A stretch of 34,825 nt of DNA from positions 1-34,825 of the forward strand of contig JAIPJH010000020.1 of assembly GCA_021734245.1 (NCBI GenBank), in the 5' to 3' direction. This DNA is from Candidatus Cloacimonadota bacterium (GTDB lineage: Bacteria > Cloacimonadota > Cloacimonadia > Cloacimonadales > TCS61). This document shows positions 1-8,210 of the stretch, piece after piece. The notes beneath the pieces are model-generated. The model did no database searches. It was given only the letters and a program-made list of their open reading frames with translations, and had not been told where the DNA came from. Position numbers and translations under genes: made by a program. Position 1 is the stretch's first letter; each line of letters begins with the position of its first letter.

Positions 1-2
1 CT

Positions 3-488
3 ATTTTTGGGAATGAACGAGATAAGGTCGATAGAGCTATGATCGAAGCTTTGGCAATAATGCAATATGCTCATCCTGAAGAAACTGAAATGATGCTGGC
101 AAAACTGGTGAATTCCTACACAGCAGCGGCAAATGAAAAATCCCGTAGATTCGTGTTGGAATTGAATCAGCAGTCCAAAACCGCTTTGCACCAGAAGTTT
201 AAAATTCTGCGGTCAAACGTTTTTCAGATCGACAAAAAAGGCAGAGAAGTTGAAATAAAAGATATCACGGAATTTGTGGATGGATTTTTAACAGGTTGGA
301 TTTATGCTGATTTTACCAGTGCCATTTTCGGTCGTTATCCGGCTTTCAGGAACGTGGCAAAAGAATGGATAGTCGAGCCGTTCACAGAACAATATGAAAA
401 AAAACCTTCCCGATTTTTTAAAAAATTGTTTGGCGAACTTTTTATAACGCTGCAGAATTTTGAGCCGGAAATTCCGGAATTTGAATAG
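3..488 (+). CDS. Hypothetical protein, 5' end cut by the window edge
   Basis: The reading frame is open from base 3, and codons upstream of the first in-frame ATG (base 39) are still coding-like, so the true start is probably outside the window. About 162 residues are visible, ending in TAG. The protein is soluble-looking, mainly helical, rich in Lys, Phe and Glu, with no membrane segment and an acidic C-terminus (EPEIPEFE). I recognise no family. The stop lies 11 bases before the next gene, and a GAGG motif in that gap serves the next gene, so the two are almost certainly co-transcribed. Its function may be linked to the DHH-like membrane protein that follows, but nothing in the sequence says how. 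Confidence 0.75.
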   Translation: MFGNERDKVDRAMIEALAIMQYAHPEETEMMLAKLVNSYTAAANEKSRRFVLELNQQSKTALHQKFKILRSNVFQIDKKGREVEIKDITEFVDGFLTGWIYADFTSAIFGRYPAFRNVAKEWIVEPFTEQYEKKPSRFFKKLFGELFITLQNFEPEIPEFE

Positions 489-499
489 ATGAGGTAAAG

Positions 500-2752
500 A
501 TGAAATTTGAATTTATCGAAAGCGGTGGAGTGGTTTCTCCTCAGAAAAATAAACTGTATCTGGATGTAGGAAACGATCTCTGTCTGGGAATTATCGATCA
601 TCATCACAATTTTGAAAAAACCTGTGCTGCCAGCCTGGCGCTGCAGCACAAAGATTACATTACCGCTTGGATTACCGACGTGCAAAACACCACTATCGTT
701 TTGCATGTCTGGCCCGATTTTGATTGCGTAGCTTCTGCCTATATTGCCGAAAAAATAATGCGAAAAGAAGATTCTGCGATTTCAAGCAAATTGCAGCTTC
801 TGGCAGATTATGCACTCAAAGTGGATCAGGCTTTGGAAATGGAAGCGATCAACTTAAACGATCCTTCACTTTACACGATCTTTGAAGTTGCCAAGGAAAT
901 GATCTTGAATGATCATACCAAAAATTTTGAAGCCAAAAACCTGGCAATTGTGCAAACCGGATATGAAATTTTTGATCATCTGATGAGTAAACTTTCTGGT
1001 TTCGACAAAAAAATTCCAGCCAATCTTTTTGCTGATACAAACCAGTTCGACGAGCAAAAAAACACGCTGAAAGAAGAGATAAACAAATATCTGTCAGATC
1101 GGGAAAACAAAGAAAAATTTCGGGAGATCGAAATTGAATTACCACTGGTAAAAACCAGGGAATTGACTAAAGTTGCCGGAGTTATCTATAAAGACCCTTC
1201 CTGCAGTTTGTTCAAGCTTCTCTTGCGCAAAGGTATCGATTCACAAGAGATGAATTTGCCGAAATACGTGTTTTCTCTGATAATTTTTTCAGCTTCGGAA
1301 TTCCACAGAAATACCAATTATATTCTCAGCGTCGATCCTGATCTTCCTGCCGAAGAACAAGTCGATCTGCTGGGTTTGGGAGATGCTCTGAACAGGAATG
1401 AAGAACAGAAATTTCGGGAAGCAAAGCAAAATCCTCTCACGCAGAAAGGTCCGCGTTTTACCGAATATCCGCTTTCCGATCCCTGGTACGACGGTCGCGC
1501 ACATCAATGGACGATCGTGGCCAGCCCCAGAAACGGAACCAAATTGAATCTTTCTGAAATCGAACAGATCATGCACGATTTTCCTTTTGCATTCAGTTAT
1601 TATGCAAATTCCGCTTCCAAATGCGATTTGATCTTTAAGATAAATTTGACAGAGCAGCCACAAATCCGTAAAAAATTTGCAGAATGGCAGGAAGTAATTC
1701 CTGAAAAAACTATCCTTTCTCAATCATTTCATAATTTCCTGGCTTGTTCCGATAAGAAAATGCTGTCGATCTATCAAAATCAAAATTGCCGTGTTTTCAT
1801 TCATAACGATAAGATCGCACTACTTTTTGTGGAATTGAGCTTTCCAGCTGCAAAATACAGTCTTTCCGATCTTTTTATCGAAAATAACAAATTCAACGAC
1901 AACCTGGAATTGCAATCTGTTCTGGATAAAAACACATGCTCGTTTCTATCTGAGATCAAAGCGGAATTGATCTACAAAAACTGGTTGTTTTCGCTGAAAT
2001 CTGCCAACGATATGAACACAGATTCGGACAGGAAACTTTTTCATCAAATCGTAAAGAATTTCGCAGCTGGTTCTTCCACGCCATACAAAACAAATTTCTC
2101 GCAACTAAATGTAGATGAAACGGTTTCCATTTCCCGATATTCATTTTGTCACATTCAACCTACCGGTATCACTTTTGCTGTTCGAGATAACGATCCTGAC
2201 CTGGAATTTTCGATTAGACGTCAATACAAAGAGCTTTGGTCGAACATTCTGCAATATGTTGTGTTCAATGGTCTGATGCTTTCTACTTCCTTAAATTTTA
2301 TTAAAGAATCGGTAACGGAAATAAATTATCACAATCAGAAACCGGGAAAAACCGTTAAGAAATTGAATCGACTGAAAGATTTCCTGATCAAACTGAAAAC
2401 CAGATCGGTGCTTTTCAATCTTACTTCCAATTCGCTGGTGAACGAGATCTGGGATAAATTTTTCCAGAAACTCAAGATCAAAGATATCAGTGAAAACGTG
2501 GATAATTCCATCACCGAATTGAATGATTATCTGCAAACCAAACGTCAATCGATCGTAGATCTGACGGTTTTCATCCTGTCGCTGGTTATCATTCCTTTCT
2601 CACTTCTGGGCGATTATTTCGGCGGCATGCTGATGGATACTTTTGGCAGTTGGGCAAAATTTACCTACATTGTTCTCATCGCCTATGGAGGTGCAATTGT
2701 GATTTCTTACGTACTGTACCGCATCATTCACAGCGTGAAGAAGATTAAATAG
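500..2752 (+). CDS. DHH-phosphoesterase-like membrane protein with motifs in permuted order
   Basis: The 750-residue product starts with DHH-superfamily-like motifs. LDVGN (D22) resembles motif II, GIIDHHH (D33-H36) resembles motif III, and HVWPDFDCVASA (H69, D73, D75, S79) resembles motif I. Canonical RecJ/GdpP-type DHH domains carry motif I first, so the order here is II-III-I. The middle 400 residues are unrecognised. The C-terminus has a long amphipathic helix (about 625-685) and two membrane helices (about 688-708 and 720-742) ending in a basic tail. This loosely recalls CorA-type stalk plus two-helix topology, but the GMN signature is absent (LLGDYFGG at that place). The start follows GAGGTAAAG. 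A phosphoesterase or pyrophosphatase acting at the inner membrane is an inference. The gene is certain; the family call is moderate. Confidence 0.65.
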   Translation: MKFEFIESGGVVSPQKNKLYLDVGNDLCLGIIDHHHNFEKTCAASLALQHKDYITAWITDVQNTTIVLHVWPDFDCVASAYIAEKIMRKEDSAISSKLQLLADYALKVDQALEMEAINLNDPSLYTIFEVAKEMILNDHTKNFEAKNLAIVQTGYEIFDHLMSKLSGFDKKIPANLFADTNQFDEQKNTLKEEINKYLSDRENKEKFREIEIELPLVKTRELTKVAGVIYKDPSCSLFKLLLRKGIDSQEMNLPKYVFSLIIFSASEFHRNTNYILSVDPDLPAEEQVDLLGLGDALNRNEEQKFREAKQNPLTQKGPRFTEYPLSDPWYDGRAHQWTIVASPRNGTKLNLSEIEQIMHDFPFAFSYYANSASKCDLIFKINLTEQPQIRKKFAEWQEVIPEKTILSQSFHNFLACSDKKMLSIYQNQNCRVFIHNDKIALLFVELSFPAAKYSLSDLFIENNKFNDNLELQSVLDKNTCSFLSEIKAELIYKNWLFSLKSANDMNTDSDRKLFHQIVKNFAAGSSTPYKTNFSQLNVDETVSISRYSFCHIQPTGITFAVRDNDPDLEFSIRRQYKELWSNILQYVVFNGLMLSTSLNFIKESVTEINYHNQKPGKTVKKLNRLKDFLIKLKTRSVLFNLTSNSLVNEIWDKFFQKLKIKDISENVDNSITELNDYLQTKRQSIVDLTVFILSLVIIPFSLLGDYFGGMLMDTFGSWAKFTYIVLIAYGGAIVISYVLYRIIHSVKKIK

Positions 2753-2795
2753 CGAGGAAAAATGCCGTCATCCTGACGTTTCTGTAATATTTAAT

Positions 2796-4520
2796 CTAAT
2801 ATCTTTTTTTACTTCTTCCTTTCTTGGAAGAACGGTTAAACCTTTTATCTTTATTATTTGATTTTCTGCCAGTACGAAAACTTCTTTTGCTGCGAATTTG
2901 ATCTTTTCCTTTCGCTTCCACGATAAGAGGTTTTTTGTCTCTTCCCTTTTTGCGGAAAGCATCGATGATGGCTTCAGCTTCTTCAAATGGTACATTGGCA
3001 AAAGAAAAATTATCAAACAGTTGCACATCTCTTATCAATTTCGCATCGACCATTGCTTCATTCTGGATCATCAGAGCCAATTTCTTTGGAGTTAGCTCAT
3101 CCTTCTTTCCCAAAGCAATAAAAAGTCGGGTTATTCCGGATTGATCGGGAGAATTGCTATTTCGATCTTTATGTTTTGATTTCTTTTCCCTCTGCGGTTC
3201 AAAAATTTCCACATATTTATCTGCCGAAAATTCATTTTTGTAGGCATGAGCCAGCAGCGCTGCTATTATTTTTTGCGGAGGATAATCCGAGAGAAGTTCT
3301 TCTGCCAGCTGCAGATTTTCCTGAAAACTTTTATCCACGATTATTTCATCAAGCTCTTCTGCAATTCGCGCTCTTTTCAGTTTGAGTAATTCTTTCACTT
3401 TGGGAAGTGATTCTTTGCGAATTTCCGATCTGGAAACATGCTGAATCTGCATTAACTTACGATATTCGGACGGCGTGATAAATGTGATCGCAGTTCCTTC
3501 TTTTCCTGCTCTGCCTGTTCTTCCGATGCGGTGAACATAACTTTCCGGATTTTGCGGAATGGAATAATTCAGAACGTGAGTAAGATCGTCTATATCGATT
3601 CCACGTGCCGCTACATCTGTTGCCACCAGAATATTGATGCGCTTGTTTTTGAACTGGTTCAAAATTCTTTCTCGTTGAGCTTGAGAAATATCTCCATGCA
3701 AAGCTGCTGCGTCATAACCACGATCGATGAGGGCATTTGCCACATGATCCACTTTAAGCTTTGTTCTACAAAAAACCAGAGCGTAAAATTCCTTTTCCAC
3801 ATCGATTATTCTGCACAATGCTTCAAATTTATCGGAAGCCCGTACTTCGAAATAAATCTGATCCGTCTGATCAACTGTAAGTTGTTTTGTATCGACTCTT
3901 ACAACTTGAAAGTCATCCATATAATTTTCTGCCAGGCTCAAAATTCGTTTAGGCATTGTAGCAGAAAACAGCAGAACTCTCTTTTCTTTGGGAGTTTTGG
4001 AAAGTATCAATTCGATATCTTCAATAAATCCCATGTTCAGCATTTCATCAGCCTCATCCAGCACGGCAAATTTTATATCATCTAAAACCAGTGTTCCACG
4101 TTTTATATGATCGATCACACGTCCGGGCGTTCCCACCACGATTTCCACACCTTTTTTCAATCTTCGCAACTGCTGATCGTAAGACTGCCCGCCATAAATC
4201 GGTAAAACTCCGATATTTCTTCCACCACGAAATGAGTTCATTTCTTCGGCAACCTGAACTGCCAATTCACGAGTTGGAGCCATAATCAATACTTGAATTT
4301 TACGGCTGTTTTCTTCTATTTGATCCATGATCGGCAGGCCAAAAGCAGCTGTTTTACCGGTTCCGGTTTGTGCCTGACCAACAATATCTTTTTCATTTTT
4401 TAAAAGTAAGGGAATTGTTAATTTCTGTATTGGTGATGGTTCTTCAAATCCTTTGTGGCCAATTGCCAGAAGAGATTTCTCGGATAATCCGAGTTTTTCA
4501 AATTTTTCTAAATTGCTCAT
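2796..4520 (-). CDS. deaD: DEAD-box ATP-dependent RNA helicase with DbpA-type RNA-binding domain
   Basis: This 574-residue helicase remodels structured RNA, typically in ribosome assembly, mRNA decay and cold adaptation. All core motifs are present: AQTGTGKT (50-57), PTRELAVQ (82-89), TPGR (131-134), DEAD (155-158), SAT (186-188), ARGID (305-309) and HRIGRTGRAG (330-339). Residues about 465-535 match the DbpA/CsdA RNA-binding fold (GITRLFIALGKKDEL onward). A Lys/Arg/Ser-rich tail follows, typical of DeaD/CsdA rather than RhlE. E. coli DeaD is about 630 residues, so this one is slightly shorter. The start is preceded by AGGA. It is transcribed alone, since a hairpin separates it from the htrA gene upstream, and it converges on the gene ending at 2752. 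The family is certain; the choice of DeaD over CshA-type naming is less so. Confidence 0.92.
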   Translation of the reverse strand: MSNLEKFEKLGLSEKSLLAIGHKGFEEPSPIQKLTIPLLLKNEKDIVGQAQTGTGKTAAFGLPIMDQIEENSRKIQVLIMAPTRELAVQVAEEMNSFRGGRNIGVLPIYGGQSYDQQLRRLKKGVEIVVGTPGRVIDHIKRGTLVLDDIKFAVLDEADEMLNMGFIEDIELILSKTPKEKRVLLFSATMPKRILSLAENYMDDFQVVRVDTKQLTVDQTDQIYFEVRASDKFEALCRIIDVEKEFYALVFCRTKLKVDHVANALIDRGYDAAALHGDISQAQRERILNQFKNKRINILVATDVAARGIDIDDLTHVLNYSIPQNPESYVHRIGRTGRAGKEGTAITFITPSEYRKLMQIQHVSRSEIRKESLPKVKELLKLKRARIAEELDEIIVDKSFQENLQLAEELLSDYPPQKIIAALLAHAYKNEFSADKYVEIFEPQREKKSKHKDRNSNSPDQSGITRLFIALGKKDELTPKKLALMIQNEAMVDAKLIRDVQLFDNFSFANVPFEEAEAIIDAFRKKGRDKKPLIVEAKGKDQIRSKRSFRTGRKSNNKDKRFNRSSKKGRSKKRY

Positions 4521-4643
4521 TTAAATCCTATTTTTTCCTATTTTTTTTGTAACAGCCAGAAAGAAATAAATTTGTTTCTGAAAATCACGTAAACTATAAT
4601 TTCTTAGGCAGTTATATTAGCAAGCTATTTGTTTGACAGATAA

Positions 4644-4684
4644 AAACCTTCCAGGTTTTGAAAGCCTGGAAGGTTTAAAAATTC
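4644..4684 (-). terminator. Rho-independent terminator-like hairpin after htrA
   Basis: A perfect 12-bp stem pairs AAACCTTCCAGG (4644-4655) with CCTGGAAGGTTT (4665-4676) across a 9-base loop. Read on the minus strand, the 3' arm runs into GGTTTTTATC, giving a five-U tract just downstream of the htrA stop. It could end htrA transcription and so insulate the helicase gene. The stem is strong but the U tract is short, so a dispersed palindromic repeat is the alternative reading. Confidence 0.6.
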
Positions 4685-4726
4685 TTACACCATTGTGAAG
4701 GTCAGAAGACCATTTGCAAGGTTCAA

Positions 4727-6166
4727 TTAATCTATCTTCACTGTAACATACTGATAATTTCCGCTGGAAGTTTTGATGTAGAGCAGAATCACATCTTCTT
4801 TGATATCGTCTGTTGACTGGCGGAAATCTTTCACACTATCTATTTTTTTCTGATCGATTTCCAGGATGATATCTCCTACTTTCAATTGAGAAGAAGCTGC
4901 CGGGCTGTCTGGTTCGATCTTGGTGATAATGACTCCTTCATCTTCATTAATGTTGTTCCTTCTGGCAAAATCACCGTTTACCGATTCCACTTGCAAGCCA
5001 AGTTCACTGGACTGTTTACTGTCATTTTCGCTGGCAGCGATTTCTTCCAGATCCGGTCTTGGAACAAGAGTTACTTTCAATTTCTTCTCTTTATTGTTTC
5101 TGATCACTTTTAGCGGATATTCTTTGCCGATCTCACTATTGGCAATCAAGATTCGGAATTTAGCCACATTCTCGATCTCACTTCCACCAAATTCAATTAT
5201 CACATCACCACGTTTCAAGCCAGCTTCCTCGGCAGGAGTATCTTCTTCTACTTTGGTTACCAGCACACCCTGAACTTTATCCAGATCCAAGCTTTCACGC
5301 AGATCAGAGTCGATTTCCTGTGGCAGAATTCCAATATAAGCTCGCACGACCTGTCCTTTTTCCATCAGATCTTGCGAAACTTTTTTTGCCAGGTTTACTG
5401 GAATGGCAAATCCAATTCCCACATTACCACCACTAGTACTTGTTATGGCTGCATTCACACCAATAACTTCTCCCTTCAAATTAAGTAGTGGTCCACCGGA
5501 ATTTCCCGGATTGATGGCTGCATCGGTTTGAATATAATCCTGATAAATGGGAGAATCCGATCCAAAATTAAGATTAGCTCTTCCTGTTGCAGAAATCACA
5601 CCGACTGTAACGGTTCGTTCCAAACCTAACTGACCAAAGGGATTTCCGATCGCTATCGCCCAGTCACCGATTTCCAGATTGTCGGAATTTCCCAACTCCA
5701 CAACTGTGATCTGTTCAAATTCTTCAACTTCGATCTTGATGACTGCCAGATCTGTTTCGGAATCCAAACCGACAATTTCAGCAGTATATTTTGCTTTATC
5801 GGCCAAAGTTACTGTGATCTCTCCATCTTCACCATTTTGCACAACGTGATTATTTGTAATGATATAAACATCCTGCCCCTGTTTTTCGAATATAAATCCA
5901 CTTCCCATACTCACGCTTTTACGGGGCTGCATCTGGGGCGGATTTGGAAAAAAGAATTTAAAGAAATCATCATTAAATGGTAATTGTCCCCTGGCATTAA
6001 AAGACTGTTCATATTCCACTTGAATATTTACGACCGATTCCCGAATGTTCTTTACCACATCCACAAAAGGGCTTTTTCCATCTGCAGTTACAGGATATTG
6101 TGCGTTTAGTGGTTGGATCGCTAAGGCTGCTGCGATCAGAACTATAATAAGAATTTTAAATTTCAT
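4727..6166 (-). CDS. htrA: HtrA/DegP-type periplasmic serine protease with two PDZ domains
   Basis: The 479-residue precursor begins with a Sec signal peptide (hydrophobic 5-17, likely cleavage after PLNA at 22). The trypsin-like domain carries the full triad: H107 (ITNNHVVQ), D139 (SETDLAVIK) and S223 (NPGNSGGP). PDZ1 spans about 275-365 and PDZ2 about 390-475. This is the DegP/DegQ architecture and usual length, acting on misfolded envelope proteins. The start codon follows TTTTGGAGGCAAC, a strong ribosome binding site. It sits between the DEAD-box gene and hsp20, all on the minus strand, with hairpins on both sides suggesting a single-gene transcript. No sigma-E or CpxR site could be recognised in the 117 bases upstream. 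Confidence 0.95.
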   Translation of the reverse strand: MKFKILIIVLIAAALAIQPLNAQYPVTADGKSPFVDVVKNIRESVVNIQVEYEQSFNARGQLPFNDDFFKFFFPNPPQMQPRKSVSMGSGFIFEKQGQDVYIITNNHVVQNGEDGEITVTLADKAKYTAEIVGLDSETDLAVIKIEVEEFEQITVVELGNSDNLEIGDWAIAIGNPFGQLGLERTVTVGVISATGRANLNFGSDSPIYQDYIQTDAAINPGNSGGPLLNLKGEVIGVNAAITSTSGGNVGIGFAIPVNLAKKVSQDLMEKGQVVRAYIGILPQEIDSDLRESLDLDKVQGVLVTKVEEDTPAEEAGLKRGDVIIEFGGSEIENVAKFRILIANSEIGKEYPLKVIRNNKEKKLKVTLVPRPDLEEIAASENDSKQSSELGLQVESVNGDFARRNNINEDEGVIITKIEPDSPAASSQLKVGDIILEIDQKKIDSVKDFRQSTDDIKEDVILLYIKTSSGNYQYVTVKID

Positions 6167-6283
6167 GTTGCCTCCAAAATTGTTTTTTGTTTAAATGATA
6201 ACCCTATCAAATGCAATAAGCTACCTCCATATTAAGGAATTTATCCTTTATAAAAAATTTTTATTTACACTTGATATAACGAA

Positions 6284-6322
6284 AAAGCCGTGAATGGTTT
6301 CACGGCTTTCTCGATTTTTTTT
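6284..6322 (-). terminator. Bidirectional-looking terminator downstream of hsp20
   Basis: An 11-bp perfect stem pairs AAAGCCGTGAA (6284-6294) with TTCACGGCTTT (6299-6309) around a four-base loop. On the minus strand it follows the hsp20 stop by about 17 bases and runs into GGCTTTTTCG. On the plus strand an eight-T run lies at 6315-6322. It therefore separates hsp20 from htrA. Confidence 0.75.
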
Positions 6323-6326
6323 ACTT

Positions 6327-6758
6327 TTATCCAATTTTAATTTCTTTGGAAGGTACAGGTTCTTTTTTGGGAATGTCCAGTTTCAGAACGCCATCTTCAA
6401 ATTTGGCGGCTATCTTGTTGCTGTCCACTTCGTCATTCAAACTGAGTACACGACGATAGCTGCCCTGATAACGCTCGCAACGGCAATAGGAACCTTTCTT
6501 TTCTTCTTTCTTTTCTTCTTTTTGAGCTTCGATGACAAGTTCGTTGTTGTTCACAGAAATCTTCACATCTTTTTTCTTGAAGCCAGGCAGATTTGCTTCG
6601 ATCACAAATTTGTCGTCTTCTTCCAGAATGTCGATTGCCATTGTTCTCTGCTTGTCCTGAACTTCTTCACCTTTGAAGAAGTCATCCACGAATTTGTCAA
6701 AAAGCGACATCATTGGATAAAAGTTTTTCCTGTTGTTGTTAAAAGGTACTACTTTCAT
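6327..6758 (-). CDS. Hsp20/alpha-crystallin family small heat-shock chaperone
   Basis: This 143-residue chaperone holds unfolding client proteins until ATP-dependent disaggregases take over. The alpha-crystallin domain spans about residues 45-140. It has the ANLPGFKKKDVKI segment and the late VLKLDIPK signature (usual form G-x-L-x-I/V-x-I/V-P), and the C-terminal IKIG resembles the I-x-I oligomer tail. Residues around 90-105 hold a short Glu/Lys run. An earlier in-frame ATG at 6794 exists, but I chose 6758 because GGAGGAGG lies just upstream of it. A CIRCE-type operator lies about 70 bases upstream, so HrcA repression is likely. ClpB is encoded about 1.5 kb away on the other strand and is a natural functional partner. 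Confidence 0.93.
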   Translation of the reverse strand: MKVVPFNNNRKNFYPMMSLFDKFVDDFFKGEEVQDKQRTMAIDILEEDDKFVIEANLPGFKKKDVKISVNNNELVIEAQKEEKKEEKKGSYCRCERYQGSYRRVLSLNDEVDSNKIAAKFEDGVLKLDIPKKEPVPSKEIKIG

Positions 6759-6828
6759 TTTTCTTACCTCCTCCAATTTTTTATCTGGAGACAATATAAT
6801 CGAGAAAGCAAATCGCGCAAGAATTTTT

Positions 6829-6855
6829 TTAGCACTCTTTTTAAAAGACTGCTAA
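6829..6855 (-). promoter_or_regulatory. CIRCE operator (HrcA binding site) upstream of hsp20
   Basis: On the plus strand TTAGCACTC (6829-6837) is followed by exactly nine bases and then GACTGCTAA (6847-6855). The CIRCE consensus is TTAGCACTC-N9-GAGTGCTAA, so one arm is perfect and the other has a single mismatch. The site lies just downstream of the predicted start point of the TTGACA promoter reading toward hsp20, a position suited to repression by HrcA. No hrcA, groE or dnaK gene is in the window. Confidence 0.88.
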
Positions 6856-6874
6856 TTTTCTTGTTGACATCGAT

Positions 6875-6903
6875 CAAAAGCTGATTAGTTTTTGTTTTGT
6901 CAA
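6875..6903 (-). promoter_or_regulatory. Candidate hsp20 promoter (TTGACA with AGCTTTTG box)
   Basis: On the minus strand TTGACA (6903-6898) is followed by 15 bases and AGCTTTTG (6882-6875). There is no TATAAT-like hexamer at the usual spacing. The CIRCE element begins about 20 bases downstream, where a repressor would block initiation. A similar TTGACA plus T-rich box occurs ahead of three other transcription units here. This is pattern evidence only. Confidence 0.45.
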
Positions 6904-7064
6904 AACCGTATAGAGTGAATATTGTGTGAATTTGTTGATTTTTTAAAATAATTCTCAATTTGTACCGGTTTTTTTAAATAAGGAATAAAGAATATTATTG
7001 CATTTTACAAGAAATATTTATTATTCTTCTATTTTCAGAAATTCAATTTATAAATGGAGGGATA

Positions 7065-7328
7065 ATGATAGTAAAGCTGGATAATCTGGGTGAAAAAGAA
7101 ATCCTGGATCGGGGAGTTCGTGATTGGCCGTCCTGGGAAAAAGAAGCATTTCAGGTTGATTGGTATTATGATGCAATCCAGGATTGTTTGATGTTGGAAG
7201 GTGAAGTATTAGTAAAAAATGATAAAGGACAATTAGAATTCAAAAAGCAAGGACCAGAATTAATTGAAAGTGGGAATGAAAAATTGATAATTAAGAAATT
7301 TTTTTTTCAAAAGATATTAGTAAAATAA
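7065..7328 (+). CDS. Small cupin-like protein (cupin_3/DUF861-like)
   Basis: The 87-residue product has the beta-rich pattern WPSWEKEAFQVDWYYDA followed by LMLEGEVLV (about 44-52). This resembles the N-terminal half of single-domain cupin_3 proteins, where an acidic/Cys residue and LEGEV form part of the barrel. The usual later GD-x-(V/I)-x-(F/I)-P-x-G stretch is not clear, and the ending (KKFFFQKILVK) contains a nine-T run at 7299-7307 where a frameshift could easily occur. The start has a strong GGAGG site. A nitroreductase-family gene follows 18 bases later with its own ribosome binding site, so the pair is probably one transcript. Metal binding cannot be judged. Confidence 0.6.
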   Translation: MIVKLDNLGEKEILDRGVRDWPSWEKEAFQVDWYYDAIQDCLMLEGEVLVKNDKGQLEFKKQGPELIESGNEKLIIKKFFFQKILVK

Positions 7329-7346
7329 TTTTAAGTAGGAGGTAAA

Positions 7347-7853
7347 ATGTTAATTCAAGCAATCAAAGATCGTTTTAGTGCAAGAAAATTCAAAGACAAA
7401 CCGGTGGAACAGGAAAAACTGGATGAAATTCTGGAAGCTGCTCGCTTGGCTCCTTCAGCAAGCAACAAACAAACCTGGAAATTTGTCGTAATCAGAGATA
7501 TTGAAAAAAGGAAACAACTCACTGAAATCTGTAGAGGACAGAAATTTGTTTCAGAAGCCCCAATTACAATTGCAATCTGCAACACAAACTTTGATTACGT
7601 TATGACTTGCGGGATGAACGCGCCGATTATTGATGGAGCAATCGCAGCTGAGCACATTGTTCTTCAGGCTGCTGAATTGGGTTTGGGAACCTGTTGGATC
7701 GGAGCATTCTATCACGATAAAATGGCTGAGTTGATCAATCTGCCGAAAGATTATAAAATTGTAGGATTGCTGCCACTTGGCTATCCCGATGTAGAAAAAG
7801 GCAAGCGCAATCTAAAACCAAAAGAAGAAGTAATCTTGTGGGATAGTTTTTAG
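7347..7853 (+). CDS. Nitroreductase-family FMN oxidoreductase
   Basis: The 168-residue protein belongs to the nitroreductase superfamily, which uses FMN and NAD(P)H to reduce nitro compounds, quinones and similar acceptors. Family hallmarks are FSARKF near residue 11, the FMN-phosphate region LAPSASNKQTWKFVVI (about 34-49), the internal GAIAAEHIVLQAAELGLGTCWIGAF helix-strand (about 92-116), and LPLGYPD near 148. It is shorter than NfsB (about 217 residues) but matches the compact subgroup common in anaerobes, where the physiological substrate is usually unknown. TAGGAGGTAAA precedes the start. Family confidence is high; substrate unknown. Confidence 0.9.
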   Translation: MLIQAIKDRFSARKFKDKPVEQEKLDEILEAARLAPSASNKQTWKFVVIRDIEKRKQLTEICRGQKFVSEAPITIAICNTNFDYVMTCGMNAPIIDGAIAAEHIVLQAAELGLGTCWIGAFYHDKMAELINLPKDYKIVGLLPLGYPDVEKGKRNLKPKEEVILWDSF

Positions 7854-8040
7854 TTTTGGAATTGCCCCAAAGCAAAGCTTGGGGGTAAGAACAAAAAAAG
7901 AAAATCCGTTTTCTAACTCAAGCCTTTGCAATAAGGCAAATCCGGGGTAGATTAATTTTCTCTTGTTGCAATGTTAACTTGAAAAGGCTTTAATTGGAAA
8001 AATTCTATCACTCAGCCTTTTCAATGATTTAGGGATCTTG

Positions 8041-8092
8041 TTCCTAAATTCCTGTTTGGGAAAATAAAAGCATACGAAACTCCTGTTTCGTA
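8041..8092 (+). repeat. Two adjacent hairpins with a TCCT loop
   Basis: The first hairpin pairs TTCCTAAAT (8041-8049) with GTTTGGGAA (8054-8062), with two wobble pairs. The second pairs TACGAAAC (8073-8080) perfectly with GTTTCGTA (8085-8092). Both loops are TCCT. A third, shorter AAAC-TCCT-GTTT hairpin occurs at 10969-10980 after clpB, beside an inverted repeat of GTTCCCAAA. The shared core suggests one small repeat family. Confidence 0.55.
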
Positions 8093-8110
8093 AAAATGTT
8101 AAAAAAAATC

Positions 8111-8210
8111 AGTTCCCTTTAAAGGGGGAATAAAAGGGGTTTTTCTCTTTAATGGACTTATTTTTCATCAACAAAACCCCTCTCGATCTCCCCTTACAAA
8201 GGGGAGCAGA
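8111..8210 (+). repeat. Nested palindromic repeat, copy 1
   Basis: Outer hairpins TTCCCTTTAAAGGGGGAA (left) and CTCCCCTTACAAAGGGGAG (right) flank a second inverted pair, AAAAGGGGTTTT on the left and CAAAACCCCTCT on the right, around about 25 unmatched bases. The same layout recurs at 27435-27540, and a right-half fragment lies at 11001-11030. This looks like a MITE or REP-like element with no coding capacity. Confidence 0.65.

Noticed and set aside
2766-2778. Small CGTCA-TCC-TGACG hairpin as a terminator between convergent genes
   Set aside because: The stem is only five pairs with no T run at the right place; it looks like a fragment of a dispersed repeat.
6759-6794. Upstream ATG extending hsp20 by 12 residues
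   Set aside because: The strong GGAGGAGG site lies between the two ATGs and serves the downstream one; the extension has no family support.
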